From JAUILH01 sp965230535 (GTDB taxonomy: Bacteria > Bacteroidota > Bacteroidia > Flavobacteriales_D > JAUILH01), in contig OZ246010.1 of NCBI GenBank assembly GCA_965230535.1, positions 1-64,000 on the forward strand: a DNA stretch of 64,000 bases. The letters are read 5' to 3'. Positions 10,646 through 19,013 of this stretch are shown in pieces. Made by a program: the position numbers and the translations under genes. Below the pieces are notes generated by a model. The model saw nothing but the letters and a program-made list of their open reading frames with translations, made no database searches and was not told the DNA's origin. Every line of letters starts with the position of its first letter. The first letter of the stretch is position 1.

Positions 10646-11863
10646 TTATTGACACTTCATACATCTATTTTCCTTGTTGTATCTCAATCTTTCCTGTTTA
10701 GCTTGCTTAATCAACAGTATTTTCTGCCTATTAGGCGGTTTAATCCCTCTATAAGCTTCATCTGGAGTTAAGCCTTGTAATTTAGAATGAGGCTTTCTTA
10801 TGTTGTAATCTTTAATGAAATATTGAACTATTCTCTTGAGGTGTTTTAAATCTCTGGGCTCTTTAGGAAAAATGTACCTGTACTTCAAAGTTCTATTGAT
10901 CCTTTCAACCATAGAATTGGAATAATTCAAATCCTTAAGAGCAGTTAATTTCTCAATATTGATCTCAGATTTTTTAACAAAATCATTTACATGGAAGTTG
11001 TGGTTTTCTGGTCCTCCATCCACAATGAGTTTTACATTTAAATCTTCCCCCAATAATAAGGCCTTAGAATATGCCTCTTGAATGGTTTGTTTGGTAATTA
11101 ATCCAGACACTCTTTCCTGAATAGAATAAGAGAGAATCTGTCTTGAGAAATTGTCAACCAATAAATAGATATAATACCTCTTACCATCCAAAGCTTTTAA
11201 GGTTGTGATGTCTGCATGCCAAATTTCATTTGGAGCTTTGGCTCTAATACCAGGCTTATGTCTTTTCTTTTTCTTGATGGTTTTCTGATTACCTCTTATG
11301 CCCAAAAGTTTATTGACCTTGTAAAAAGTGTTTTCAGAGACAGTGATTAAACCATTTCTAACACCATCCCAATAAATACTCATCATTGACCAATGTCTAT
11401 TTCTAGGATTGAGCAGTGCCTCTCTAATGTTTTTAACCTCTTGTGGCATAATCTGATTAGGATAAACTCTATTACACTTTTTAAAGAATGATTTATCACA
11501 AGCGAGTTTCACATCTATCATCCAAGTATGAAAAGTAGATTTTGAAATATTAAACACTTTAACAGCCTTTTCAATGGAGACTACATTTTTAACCTTAGAG
11601 ATAGCTTCAACCACCTTTTCTTTTTGATTCCTCACAACATGATTAAAATTCTCTACTCCTTGAGTAATGTCAATTAGAGTTCTAATGAGTTCAGTATGCT
11701 TGTCGGCTATTTGATTGATTTCTGAACCTATGTATCTTTTATAGTCATCCTGTTTCCATCTGTGAAGATTGGTTCTGGGGATTTGTTGAACATACTTTTC
11801 GGGTAGTAATTGATGAAATACCAACTCTTTTAAACTGGTGTGATAAGAAGCTCTCTTTTTCAT
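10646..11863 (-). mobile_element. IS transposase with DDE integrase core
   Basis: A 405-aa transposase of the retroviral-integrase (rve) superfamily, IS3/IS481-like. The N-terminal half carries helix-turn-helix segments (about residues 95-115, KAVKVFNISKSTFHTW). The catalytic triad is visible as WHADIT, then VDGGPENH, then SNSMVERINRTLK. The C-terminus has the usual YNIRKPHSKLQGLTPDEAYRG tail. It looks full length. I could not find convincing terminal inverted repeats or a target duplication, so the element boundaries are undefined. Its insertion separates the active RHS tip and immunity gene from a set of orphan tips. Such elements are common inside RHS arrays. Confidence 0.9.
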
Positions 11864-11975
11864 AAGGCAGTCAAAGAAAGAGAGCTCCTATTAAGAAACA
11901 ATTAACTCATATTAATATTTTGGAATTTGTTTGTACCTTTCTGTTAGTTCTTTGATTATAACTCCTGTAGCACAC

Positions 11976-12031
11976 GGGTTTAATGGTATGGAACAAGATC
12001 CTGAGTGGGATGGGAATGAGGGGAATCATTA
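11976..12031 (+). pseudogene. RHS-core remnant 1 (GFNGMEQDPEWDGNEGN)
   Basis: About 56 bp closely matching the core of the upstream RHS gene at 8678-8733 (roughly 7 differences). It encodes GFNGMEQDPEWDGNEGNHY and then runs into unrelated sequence. No start or complete gene is associated with it. It marks the joint of a displaced tip cassette. From 11864 to 12358 I see only these two remnants. Confidence 0.85.
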
Positions 12032-12285
12032 TACTACACTGAAAGATTCTAAAGCCACAAAAGCTGTGGTGGTGGAGAAAAGTAAAGCTCCATATTCATC
12101 TTACTTGGAAGTGAAGTATGTTGTCAATGGCAAGCTTCTGCACTGCTAAAGATTTCAAGGGTATTCTGAAACAAATGAGAATGGCTCTCAGAAAAACCAC
12201 GAATTTCAAGTCTTTGATTCAACTGAGGTATTCAGTGGTTATTAATTGGATTAGAGTTTACAATTTGCGGCAAGCACAGTACAAG

Positions 12286-12357
12286 GTAACAAGATGTATG
12301 AGTTCGCCAACCACCTTGGGAACGTGCTTCTAGTCGCCACCGATAGAAAACTTGCAG
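12286..12357 (+). pseudogene. RHS-core remnant 2 (KMYEFANHLGNVLLVATDR)
   Basis: A 72-bp segment nearly identical (69 of 72) to 8481-8552 of the RHS gene, encoding KMYEFANHLGNVLLVATDR. In the intact gene this block comes before the GFNGMEQD block; here it comes after remnant 1, so order is rearranged. At its end the reading frame breaks and the next tip begins in another frame. Confidence 0.9.
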
Positions 12358-12358
12358 C

Positions 12359-13165
12359 GAAAGTCCTTATACTGGGTTTGGAAATAATCCTATTTTCTTC
12401 ATTGACCCAAGTGGGTTAGCCCCTAGTAATAATGGCCCAGGAGACAAAGATTTACCTGTAATGGTGGTTAAAGCTAAACGCCCGGCAAAGCATACAGATC
12501 GTGATGCAGATAGAATTGGGTTCCCTACAGTTAATGTTCCAGATGGAGCAAGAGTTGTTTTTAACTATTTAAAAAATGGGGGCCAATCTTATGTTACGGG
12601 AGTATTTAATTATGATGCTGAATCAGGTAAGTGGACGGGAGAACAATGGTTCTGGAATGAAGAAAAGCAAATCAGTGAAAGAGAAAAGATAGATGATAAA
12701 TTAGTAGAAACGACTCCTGGTTTAACATGGGACAACTACATTGATAAAGGAAAAACAATCAAGGCTGGAGGGGAAGCGAAAGTATATTATCAGCCTACAA
12801 AAACAACTTCTCAAACTGCAGTAAAGAAAAAGCAAGTCGTTAAGACAAATACAGTTCAAAACAATAAACATGTTCATGCTGCTAAGAAGCTGAGTAAAAA
12901 AGAGGAGGAAGCTAAAGAAGCAAGAAAAAAAGTTCATGATACTTCTTCGGACATTTCAAATGTAAAAACTACAGCTGAGGTTATGGTAGAAGGGATGAAG
13001 GTAGTTGAAAAACAACCTATTAAGTATGGGTCTTCTGGAAGATTTACGCCAAAGGTTGGTCCTAAGGGAACTGTTTCTAAATTTGCAAAGGGAATTGGGC
13101 CTGGAGGAGCTGTTGTTTCAGGAGTGCTGAGTTGGAGAATAATAGACCATATCTTGAATCCTTGA
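12359..13165 (+). CDS. orphan RHS C-terminal tip (toxin cassette remnant)
   Basis: Reading from 12359 gives ESPYTGFGNNPIFFIDPSGL, the end of an RHS core (normally followed by the toxin domain), in a frame not joined to any core. The first ATG is at 12461 and would give 234 aa. The tip has an N-terminal globular part (about 100 aa), a Lys-rich coiled-coil (KKLSKKEEEAKEARKK) and a Gly-rich hydrophobic end (GPGGAVVSGVLSW). I do not recognise the toxin family. It is best read as a displaced silent tip that could be recombined onto the RHS core. Whether the ATG version is translated is unknown. Confidence 0.7.
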   Translation, partial: ESPYTGFGNNPIFFIDPSGLAPSNNGPGDKDLPVMVVKAKRPAKHTDRDADRIGFPTVNVPDGARVVFNYLKNGGQSYVTGVFNYDAESGKWTGEQWFWNEEKQISEREKIDDKLVETTPGLTWDNYIDKGKTIKAGGEAKVYYQPTKTTSQTAVKKKQVVKTNTVQNNKHVHAAKKLSKKEEEAKEARKKVHDTSSDISNVKTTAEVMVEGMKVVEKQPIKYGSSGRFTPKVGPKGTVSKFAKGIGPGGAVVSGVLSWRIIDHILNP

Positions 13166-13166
13166 G

Positions 13167-13676
13167 ATGAATGACGTAATCAAAAAGATCTTTTTTATAA
13201 GCCCGTTATACTGGACCATTCTGGTTTTGCTACCAATGTTTGTTGGCGATATAATTGGAGTGGAAGTATTATTTGCCGTAGGATGCTTCTTTATAGCCGC
13301 TTGGGAAATCCTATTGCTAAAATGGATGGACGAAAAGTTGGCAAATGAGAAACCATCTAAATGGATGTCCTATAATTTATGTTTTTTTTGGACGGTCAAT
13401 CTAATCAGTACTTCTGCAATTTCAACAGAACAGATAAATGGCATTCCTGAAGGTAAGGCGAGCTTTTCCTTTGTTATACTTGCTTTCGGACTGTTCATGC
13501 TATGGCGCTTCATCTGTTCGATATTATTGGCCCAACGATTCAATAAAGTTATGAAGTCAATGAAACAAGAGGATCCTAATTCAAACTCAAAGTACTTGCT
13601 GATGTTCTTGATTACGGTGATAGGAATTTATTTCATCCATTTAAAGGTTATGGATGTTGAAAGAAAGAAGTATTGA
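13167..13676 (+). CDS. membrane protein, candidate immunity to the orphan tip
   Basis: A 169-aa integral membrane protein starting 1 bp after the orphan tip stop. It has about four hydrophobic segments (IFFISPLYWTILVLLPMFV; VLFAVGCFFIAAWEILLL; FSFVILAFGLFMLWRFI; YLLMFLITVIGIYFIHL). No family is recognised. Its place immediately after a tip suggests immunity against a membrane-acting toxin. This rests on position and topology only. Confidence 0.6.
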   Translation: MNDVIKKIFFISPLYWTILVLLPMFVGDIIGVEVLFAVGCFFIAAWEILLLKWMDEKLANEKPSKWMSYNLCFFWTVNLISTSAISTEQINGIPEGKASFSFVILAFGLFMLWRFICSILLAQRFNKVMKSMKQEDPNSNSKYLLMFLITVIGIYFIHLKVMDVERKKY

Positions 13677-13730
13677 GGGGGAGAAAAATAGGATTGGCCT
13701 TGACCTTCGGCTTCAAACAAAAAATAATGA

Positions 13731-14102
13731 ATGTCAGATTATATCAGATATAGTGAGTTTCTTTTGAACAAAATTACGACTATACAAAACAAATATAGAA
13801 TAGAGTCCGATGATATTTCTCAATTTGATAGGGAGTATGAACTATTTGTTGAACTGTTCGATTCGGAAAATCAATTTGGGGAAAGGGTGTCATTTAATGA
13901 TTTGATTGTAAAGATGGATAAGGATCACGACTCTGGAATACGTTCATTTATGAATATCATGCTAAAATTCATTATGGTTTTGACAATAATTCCCTACTTA
14001 ATTTGGGGAGATATAATGAATAAAGAAATAATTCGGAGGCTTAATTTGGCTACCAGTCATATTAAGAAGATTACAAATGGGGTAGTGTCTCAAAAGTACT
14101 GA
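13731..14102 (+). CDS. hypothetical protein in RHS orphan region
   Basis: A 123-aa protein with an acidic N-terminal half and one hydrophobic segment near residue 80-95 (FIMVLTIIPYLIWG). Its last codons (GVVSQKY) are encoded by the second copy of the 14-bp repeat GGTAGTGTCTCAAA, so the natural C-terminus may have been replaced by mobile-element sequence. It could be an immunity fragment from a former toxin pair; the function is unknown. Confidence 0.5.
   Translation: MSDYIRYSEFLLNKITTIQNKYRIESDDISQFDREYELFVELFDSENQFGERVSFNDLIVKMDKDHDSGIRSFMNIMLKFIMVLTIIPYLIWGDIMNKEIIRRLNLATSHIKKITNGVVSQKY
14081..14094 (+). repeat. 14-bp direct repeat GGTAGTGTCTCAAA, copy 2
   Basis: Exact second copy of 10453-10466, lying inside the end of the preceding ORF. 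The two copies bracket the transposase, the RHS remnants and the orphan tip. Confidence 0.5.
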
Positions 14103-14138
14103 TAGGATAAATTTCCTAGATTCAATGTTTGATTGGTG

Positions 14139-14528
14139 ATGAATTTTGGAATAATAATGGTTGTTTTGTATAGGTACTACCGCTATTACTACAAGGATCG
14201 AGAATTTGCATGGCTGTATACGATAGGTGTATTTGGGTTGTTACTATTTTTATATACTATAACCTTCTTGATATCTTTTTCAAAAGGAGAAATAGTAACT
14301 AAGTATGGTATCTCGATATTGGTGTCTTGTTTTCTTTTCTCTATTATTTATTGGATATTGATGAAACAGCAAAGTTTTCTTCTGGTCAATGCAAAATGGT
14401 TAAGAGATCTATCAAGAAATCGAAAAAAGTGGAGGATGTATAAGTTAATCTTAATATCAATTATTAGTTTGCCGGTATTTCTAGTTTTCCTTGTTTTTGT
14501 TATTGGAAAATTCAATAATATTCTTTGA
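14139..14528 (+). CDS. small membrane protein, possible orphan immunity protein
   Basis: About 129 aa when started at the ATG at 14139, which I prefer over the in-frame TTG/GTG just upstream. Four hydrophobic stretches are visible (FGIIMVVLY; LYTIGVFGLLLFLYTITFLISF; ISILVSCFLFSIIYWIL; LILISIISLPVFLVFLVFVIG), with Tyr- and Lys-rich loops between. No family is recognised. It lies in a run of small membrane genes after an orphan RHS tip, so a role as a stranded immunity gene is plausible but not shown. Confidence 0.55.
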   Translation: MNFGIIMVVLYRYYRYYYKDREFAWLYTIGVFGLLLFLYTITFLISFSKGEIVTKYGISILVSCFLFSIIYWILMKQQSFLLVNAKWLRDLSRNRKKWRMYKLILISIISLPVFLVFLVFVIGKFNNIL

Positions 14529-14618
14529 ATGTACAGAACGAAATAACAGAGTATGAGATTCAATTTTTTTGGAGAACAATTTCCTCCACTAACTGATGTT
14601 AATGAATAAGATAGAATT

Positions 14619-14930
14619 ATGGTTTGGAAAAACATATTAATGTTTTTTACGTGCTTTATAAACGCATTTGCATATTCTCAAACGATACCTGTTGGTGCGG
14701 TGTATATAAAAACTATTGAGTCTAAAGAGTATAAGAAGAAAGTGGTAATTAATGAGCGAACATTAAGGACTTATTATGATTCTGACTGGAATAAACTTAA
14801 AAACACTAATACCCTTGCTTCCGCATTAGATAATGGAGCAAAATCAGTGACATTAATTGATACTCCTGAAAAGCAAGTTACTGCTGAAATTACATCCAAA
14901 GGGGCTAGACATAATATGCATTATAGCTGA
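14619..14930 (+). CDS. short secreted hypothetical protein, possibly truncated
   Basis: A 103-aa protein with a signal peptide (MVWKNILMFFTCFINAFAYSQ) and a soluble, Lys-rich remainder. It stops 19 bp before the first copy of the 69-bp dispersed repeat, so it may have been cut by that insertion. I recognise no family. Confidence 0.5.
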   Translation: MVWKNILMFFTCFINAFAYSQTIPVGAVYIKTIESKEYKKKVVINERTLRTYYDSDWNKLKNTNTLASALDNGAKSVTLIDTPEKQVTAEITSKGARHNMHYS

Positions 14931-14948
14931 CTAACGGATTAAAACAGC

Positions 14949-15017
14949 CATATAATGCGCAGCATGGCTGTTGGAATTATATACGAGAATCTCAAACAAC
15001 TCCGTTTGTCCTATAAT
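14949..15017 (+). repeat. 69-bp dispersed repeat, copy 1
   Basis: Matches 54030-54098 in the same orientation with one difference in 69 bp. Internal symmetry: ATTATA..TATAAT arms around a CAAAC-AACTCC-GTTTG hairpin. In this copy an extra 9-bp stem (AACAGCCAT / ATGGCTGTT) overlaps its start. Both copies are followed within 5-6 nt by TTATGTTA. Copy 1 is flanked by CTAACGG and CCGCGTTATG, which slightly resembles an integron attC site. Identity is unknown. Confidence 0.8.
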
Positions 15018-15047
15018 ACCGCGTTATGTTACTTTGCTTTGTTGTAT

Positions 15048-15089
15048 CAGTTTGGTGTACAGCCCTATAAGGGTTGTGTAGACAAACTG
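15048..15089. repeat. nested hairpin in the 14931-15444 gap
   Basis: CAGTTTG .. CAAACTG arms enclose an inner ACAGCCCT-ATA-AGGGTTGT stem. The surrounding 514-bp stretch (14931-15444) has no credible gene; it holds this hairpin, the 69-bp repeat and a copy of the TTTTCAG hairpin repeat. It might be a structured RNA or mobile-element debris. Confidence 0.5.
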
Positions 15090-15363
15090 AAATAGCCAAA
15101 GGCGAGTAAACACAAGGCAATTTAGGTGCAGGTGAACCTGTCCACAGAGAACCAAACCCGGAAGACATAATGCGATTATAGGACTAACGTCAAGAGTGGT
15201 TAGACACGTTGGGAGGTTAGAATGCAATATTGTGGGAAATAGTTTCTTTTCAATCGAGTAGGCTTGACATGAAGTATACATGGCTTTGACTAGACTTTAA
15301 CATGGCTTTGGTATGGGGAGGCATAGATCGAAAAATTGCGGTTTTGTGCTAAGCAATTCTGTC

Positions 15364-15402
15364 CCTGGAAATGGACTAAAAATCACGGTTTTCAGGGATT
15401 GA
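15364..15402 (+). repeat. TTTTCAG hairpin repeat, copy A
   Basis: AAAATCACGGTTTTCAGGGATTG with a leading TGGAAATGGACT. It is related to copies at 20009-20047 and 26284-26334 and lies about 45 bp before the unknown four-gene operon. In this copy the left arm is imperfect. Confidence 0.6.
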
Positions 15403-15444
15403 CAGGTGTTCAAATTCAAACTACTTTAACGCCAAACTTCTTTT

Positions 15445-15930
15445 ATGGAAAGACGAAAAATTCCATCTCCACAGATATTTGAGCTTCAATTGGTTATGGA
15501 GCGAATCTTTAACCGAATTGAAACACAATACCAGTTTGACGAATTTGCTATTGCACCAGTTGAGCACCTTCAGGCTAATGGTTTGGGGTTAATAGGTGTA
15601 TTAAATGAGAAAGAGAAAAAGGATCTTGGTGGACAACTATCCGCTTATTTTTTGGTGGGTGGAGGTTTTTTATGGAGTGGACCAGGGGGCAACCCATTAT
15701 GTGATGCCTGTAAAGCCTCACTGAGATTACTACTTTGGTTCTGGGGAGTTTCTGTCGATGACGATCTGTCTGTTCTATTGGACATAATCATTCTTGGTGG
15801 ACTTGCTGACTTTTTCGGTGCCTCCGCCAGAAAAATTAGGAGAGAGCTTGAATCCATGATATCAGAAGCTAGCACAGTATTAACAGATGTTATCGAGGAA
15901 TTGTGCGTTATACTTGGACCATGTAGGTAA
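15445..15930 (+). CDS. hypothetical protein, first gene of a coupled four-gene operon
   Basis: A 161-aa protein of no family I recognise. The N-terminal third is polar; a Gly-rich hydrophobic stretch (YFLVGGGFLW, about residues 68-80), a Cys pair (CDAC) and a second hydrophobic region (LRLLLWFWGV..LLDIIILGGLADFF) follow, then a helical C-terminus ending LGPCR. It could be membrane-associated. Its stop codon shares a base with the ATG of the next small gene, so it belongs to one transcript with the three genes after it. Confidence 0.65.
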   Translation: MERRKIPSPQIFELQLVMERIFNRIETQYQFDEFAIAPVEHLQANGLGLIGVLNEKEKKDLGGQLSAYFLVGGGFLWSGPGGNPLCDACKASLRLLLWFWGVSVDDDLSVLLDIIILGGLADFFGASARKIRRELESMISEASTVLTDVIEELCVILGPCR

Positions 15931-16061
15931 TGAAAAAAACTAGGCGTATAATCACCCATATGTTAACGTATATCGAACCATTGGCTGTTTGGATATTAGG
16001 GCTCATAGTGGGAATCTCTCTGACATATATTGTTTTGTTACTAACTTATTCCATTGAGTAA
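15930..16061 (+). CDS. 43-aa single-pass membrane peptide
   Basis: A small gene between two larger ones: ATG overlaps the previous stop (TAATG) and its TAA is followed immediately by the ATG of the next gene. The product has a basic N-terminus (MKKTRR) and one long hydrophobic helix (LAVWILGLIVGISLTYIVLLLTY). Perfect abutment on both sides supports real translation. Confidence 0.6.
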   Translation: MKKTRRIITHMLTYIEPLAVWILGLIVGISLTYIVLLLTYSIE

Positions 16062-16610
16062 ATGCTGGAAGCTTATAACTTGATGTTAAGGTCTCTTCGG
16101 ACTCCGCCAGACCTAGGGGCACAGATGATACTCTTTTTTTTCGGGGCAACGATCGGCATGATATTAACCCTGTCTGGTCATACGGACTGGTATGAGCCTT
16201 ATCGTGAATTATGGTATAGCTATTTAGAAGAGGATCAAGTTTCCAGTAGTTTTTTACCGACTGTTGCAAGAGTTTATAGCGCAGTTTACTGCATTGCAAT
16301 TCCCTTATCAATCAACTCTATTTTTAAGGAGTTTGACAAATTCGGTGTGGAAAAAAGGCTTTACCTTATACATAATGCTGAGTTCAATTTCCAACTTAAA
16401 CTAATTCCCATTTTTCTGATTTATTGCTTGGTACTTCTCTTTACTAATACGGGTTACGGTGCGAATATGATTTTTGTACTTGTCTTTATTTGCTATTCCA
16501 TTTATCGCCTATTCCGCTATTATCAAACCGCAGTCTCTATAATAATCGACCCAGAGCATTACATACGGGAAGTGGAAACCGCAAACATTCGTCGTATTCT
16601 TGGGAACTAG
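16062..16610 (+). CDS. four-helix membrane protein of unknown function
   Basis: A 182-aa membrane protein with four predicted segments: MILFFFGATIGMILTLSG (about 22-39), VYSAVYCIAIPLSI (about 70-84), LKLIPIFLIYCLVLLF (about 114-130) and MIFVLVFICYSIYRLF (about 136-152). It starts directly after the previous stop and its end overlaps the next gene by 11 nt. I recognise no family. With the neighbouring 43-aa peptide and the large soluble partner it forms a membrane-plus-cytosol arrangement. Confidence 0.7.
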   Translation: MLEAYNLMLRSLRTPPDLGAQMILFFFGATIGMILTLSGHTDWYEPYRELWYSYLEEDQVSSSFLPTVARVYSAVYCIAIPLSINSIFKEFDKFGVEKRLYLIHNAEFNFQLKLIPIFLIYCLVLLFTNTGYGANMIFVLVFICYSIYRLFRYYQTAVSIIIDPEHYIREVETANIRRILGN

Positions 16611-18735
16611 CAAAAAAGATATCATAGAAGATCGGGTTTCAATTGCCAGATCATTCTCTAACCTCACAGTCATGGCTAAAAAGGCTGCTGAGGATGGAAA
16701 CACTAAACTTTGCGTTGAGTACCTCAATGACCACAACAGCTTTGTTGATGAACTGCATAATCTTGTCCAAAGTAATCCTGACCGGTACGAGTCTTTGTTT
16801 AATTACCGAAATGAGCGATCCGAGGACAACAGGTTGATAATCAATTATTGGGAAAACTCATATATGAAGCTGTACTTAGCAACAAAGAAAGCTTCAGAAG
16901 ATGTTAGTAAAGAGATACCATACTATATCTCACTATCTCTGTATAATTTGTTGTTACACCTTTTAGAACGTTTTAAGAGCCCTGATTATAGTTCACAACC
17001 AGTTCCAGGAACAAAAGAATCGCAAATCTGGGGGCTATTGATACAACGGCTGAAAGAGGTGCTGGACACACTTGAGTCTATGACCTTGGAAAGTTTGAAG
17101 ACAAAAGAAAGACCAGCTACCATTCTTCTGGCAGCAACTCATTGGTATTATGATAGTCGATTTGGTTCTTTTCCGAACAATTCACATGGTGAGATTATTG
17201 GCGAACTAGACCGAGCATACAGGACAAATGTTCATCTAATCATAGATCAAGGGGATAAGAGATTATGGGAAGAGTATATAGGCTTTCTGAATACTGGGGT
17301 ATTCCGCTTCTACACGAATGCATCCCACTTCATGAATCTTTCCGAAGACATCAGAAAGGTGTTCGGGGCTGATTCCAATCAACATAGGCTAGTCAGAGAG
17401 GCACAATCCATTCATAACGCTGGTGCATACAAGAATTGGGTATCGAAATACCAATCAGTCATGGGCGAAATTGCCGGACATAGTGAGCAACAGCTGATGA
17501 AAAAGGTGTTGGACATGGCCAACAAGGTGTATAATCTATCCCTATTAAGGCTTAATGTTATTCACACAGCTGCCTACGCTCTTAAACAGGATAGAAACTC
17601 GTACATAGACGAACTTATTAATAATCTCTCCCCAAGAACCAACGTGAGCCTTTCTATGAATGAGGACATTCTTCCCCGACAATCATTGCTAGCCGATTAC
17701 ATATGGAAACTCCATGAGATTCAGCATTACGATTCCCTCGGTTGGGGCAGGTTTGATAAGGACGTATTTATAACCAGGTTTTTCATCTGTTTGGCTCTCC
17801 AAGAATCAAGTTTCAAATCACTATTTCCTGTAGGAGATCTGAACCCAAATCAGGCCAATCAGCTTACTTATCAGCTCAAGAAGCTTAAGAATCAACTTGA
17901 ACCTAAAATTTTTGAAATTTGGTGGAAGGATGATATTAGGGTTTTAGAATCACCTGACAAATTGCATGAAGAAATCAGTGAATTGATTGTCGAATTAGAA
18001 CAGCGAGAGGGAGATGCACAAAAAGACGCGCCAGTTGATAAAGAACGTGAGAACAAGTTTAAAGAGCTGGTCCATGATAAAATGGTACAAGGATATTGCG
18101 TACTAAACATAGTTGATCATTTATTTCGACGAGAACCATCCTATTTAGAAGGAGTTGGCGAAGAGCATATTCTGGAGATTTCCAAAGAGGAATTTTTTCC
18201 GAAGGAAGATTTTTTGAGGGAAGAAGATCGTCGCAGTTCGTTCTTATCCAACTTAGGAGTTTCGGCATCAGTCTTATCCCAGAATTTCGCCAATCGGATA
18301 AACAGTCGGTTTATCAATAGCTTCTGGGAACGTGCTAAAAGGAACCTTGTGAGTCGATCAGAACTTAATCAAATTCTGAATGACCTTGATTTAAAAGAGA
18401 AAGTCATCATATACAATCGCATGTCGCTTGGTTATGATGTCAGATCCTATGATGATCCGGAAATTGAATGGAATCGTGAGAACGGACGGTTTTATGAAGG
18501 CAGGGATACAAAGGCAGAAACACTCTACTATTCCTTAGGCCATACCTTTACCAAATCTTTTCTCATAGTTTTTGACAAAGCTCATTTAGTAGACATCACA
18601 TATGGAGGAATGAGTATAGAGGTTACTGATGTAAGTGAGCAAAGTGCTGAACCCTTGGTTAGAATGGACGCGAAAATCATGGTGAATTTCGATATTGATC
18701 CGGATGACATCTTAATTTATCCTTTGATGGACTGA
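16600..18735 (+). CDS. large cytosolic helical protein of unknown function
   Basis: A 711-aa protein starting at TTG 16600 inside the previous gene; no other start lies upstream in frame, and the first Met is residue 25. It is helical and charged, with no signal peptide or membrane segment, a charged linker near residues 465-490 and a beta-rich C-terminus (SLGHTFTKSFLIVFDKAHLVDITYGG). I see no P-loop, nuclease or protease motif. Overlap and coupling show it works with the three upstream genes. The setting, between a toxin locus and Wadjet, makes a defence role possible but unproven. Confidence 0.7.
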   Translation: MGTSKKDIIEDRVSIARSFSNLTVMAKKAAEDGNTKLCVEYLNDHNSFVDELHNLVQSNPDRYESLFNYRNERSEDNRLIINYWENSYMKLYLATKKASEDVSKEIPYYISLSLYNLLLHLLERFKSPDYSSQPVPGTKESQIWGLLIQRLKEVLDTLESMTLESLKTKERPATILLAATHWYYDSRFGSFPNNSHGEIIGELDRAYRTNVHLIIDQGDKRLWEEYIGFLNTGVFRFYTNASHFMNLSEDIRKVFGADSNQHRLVREAQSIHNAGAYKNWVSKYQSVMGEIAGHSEQQLMKKVLDMANKVYNLSLLRLNVIHTAAYALKQDRNSYIDELINNLSPRTNVSLSMNEDILPRQSLLADYIWKLHEIQHYDSLGWGRFDKDVFITRFFICLALQESSFKSLFPVGDLNPNQANQLTYQLKKLKNQLEPKIFEIWWKDDIRVLESPDKLHEEISELIVELEQREGDAQKDAPVDKERENKFKELVHDKMVQGYCVLNIVDHLFRREPSYLEGVGEEHILEISKEEFFPKEDFLREEDRRSSFLSNLGVSASVLSQNFANRINSRFINSFWERAKRNLVSRSELNQILNDLDLKEKVIIYNRMSLGYDVRSYDDPEIEWNRENGRFYEGRDTKAETLYYSLGHTFTKSFLIVFDKAHLVDITYGGMSIEVTDVSEQSAEPLVRMDAKIMVNFDIDPDDILIYPLMD

Positions 18736-19013
18736 TGCTTGGACATGGATTGCACATAATCTTCATAGCACTTCACTCAAAGCTGTTCTACTCAAAATAA
18801 ACGAACATCTCGATTTAACATTTCTTAACCTTTCTGGTGAAACGCCTGAAGTAAATGGCGTGTAGAATTACATAAGAGTACTCGCTCACGTCCGCCTAAT
18901 AGCTAGCACAGAAGGAGGACAACACCTGCCACGGTAGGTGCACTTTACCTGAACAACGAATTATGTTTTTTTATTAACCAGATGCGCCGTGGTGCATCAT
19001 AAAACCTAAAATT
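18736..19013. other. intergenic region with two short hairpins
   Basis: 278 bp without a gene. Two small inverted repeats are visible: ACCTGCCACGGTAGGT (18924-18939) and GATGC..GCATC (18981-18998), the latter 16 bp before the next start codon. They may belong to the leader of the next gene. Confidence 0.35.

Noticed and set aside
11931..12333. ORFs of 72 and 71 aa after the transposase
   Set aside because: The only protein-like part is an RHS-core fragment; the rest is unrelated sequence.
14949..15017. A definite integron attC site
   Set aside because: The flanks resemble attC ends only loosely, copy 2 lacks them, and no integrase gene is in the window; kept as an unclassified repeat.
15024..15281. 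An 85-aa minus-strand ORF
   Set aside because: It crosses the repeat and nested hairpin and has no recognisable protein features.
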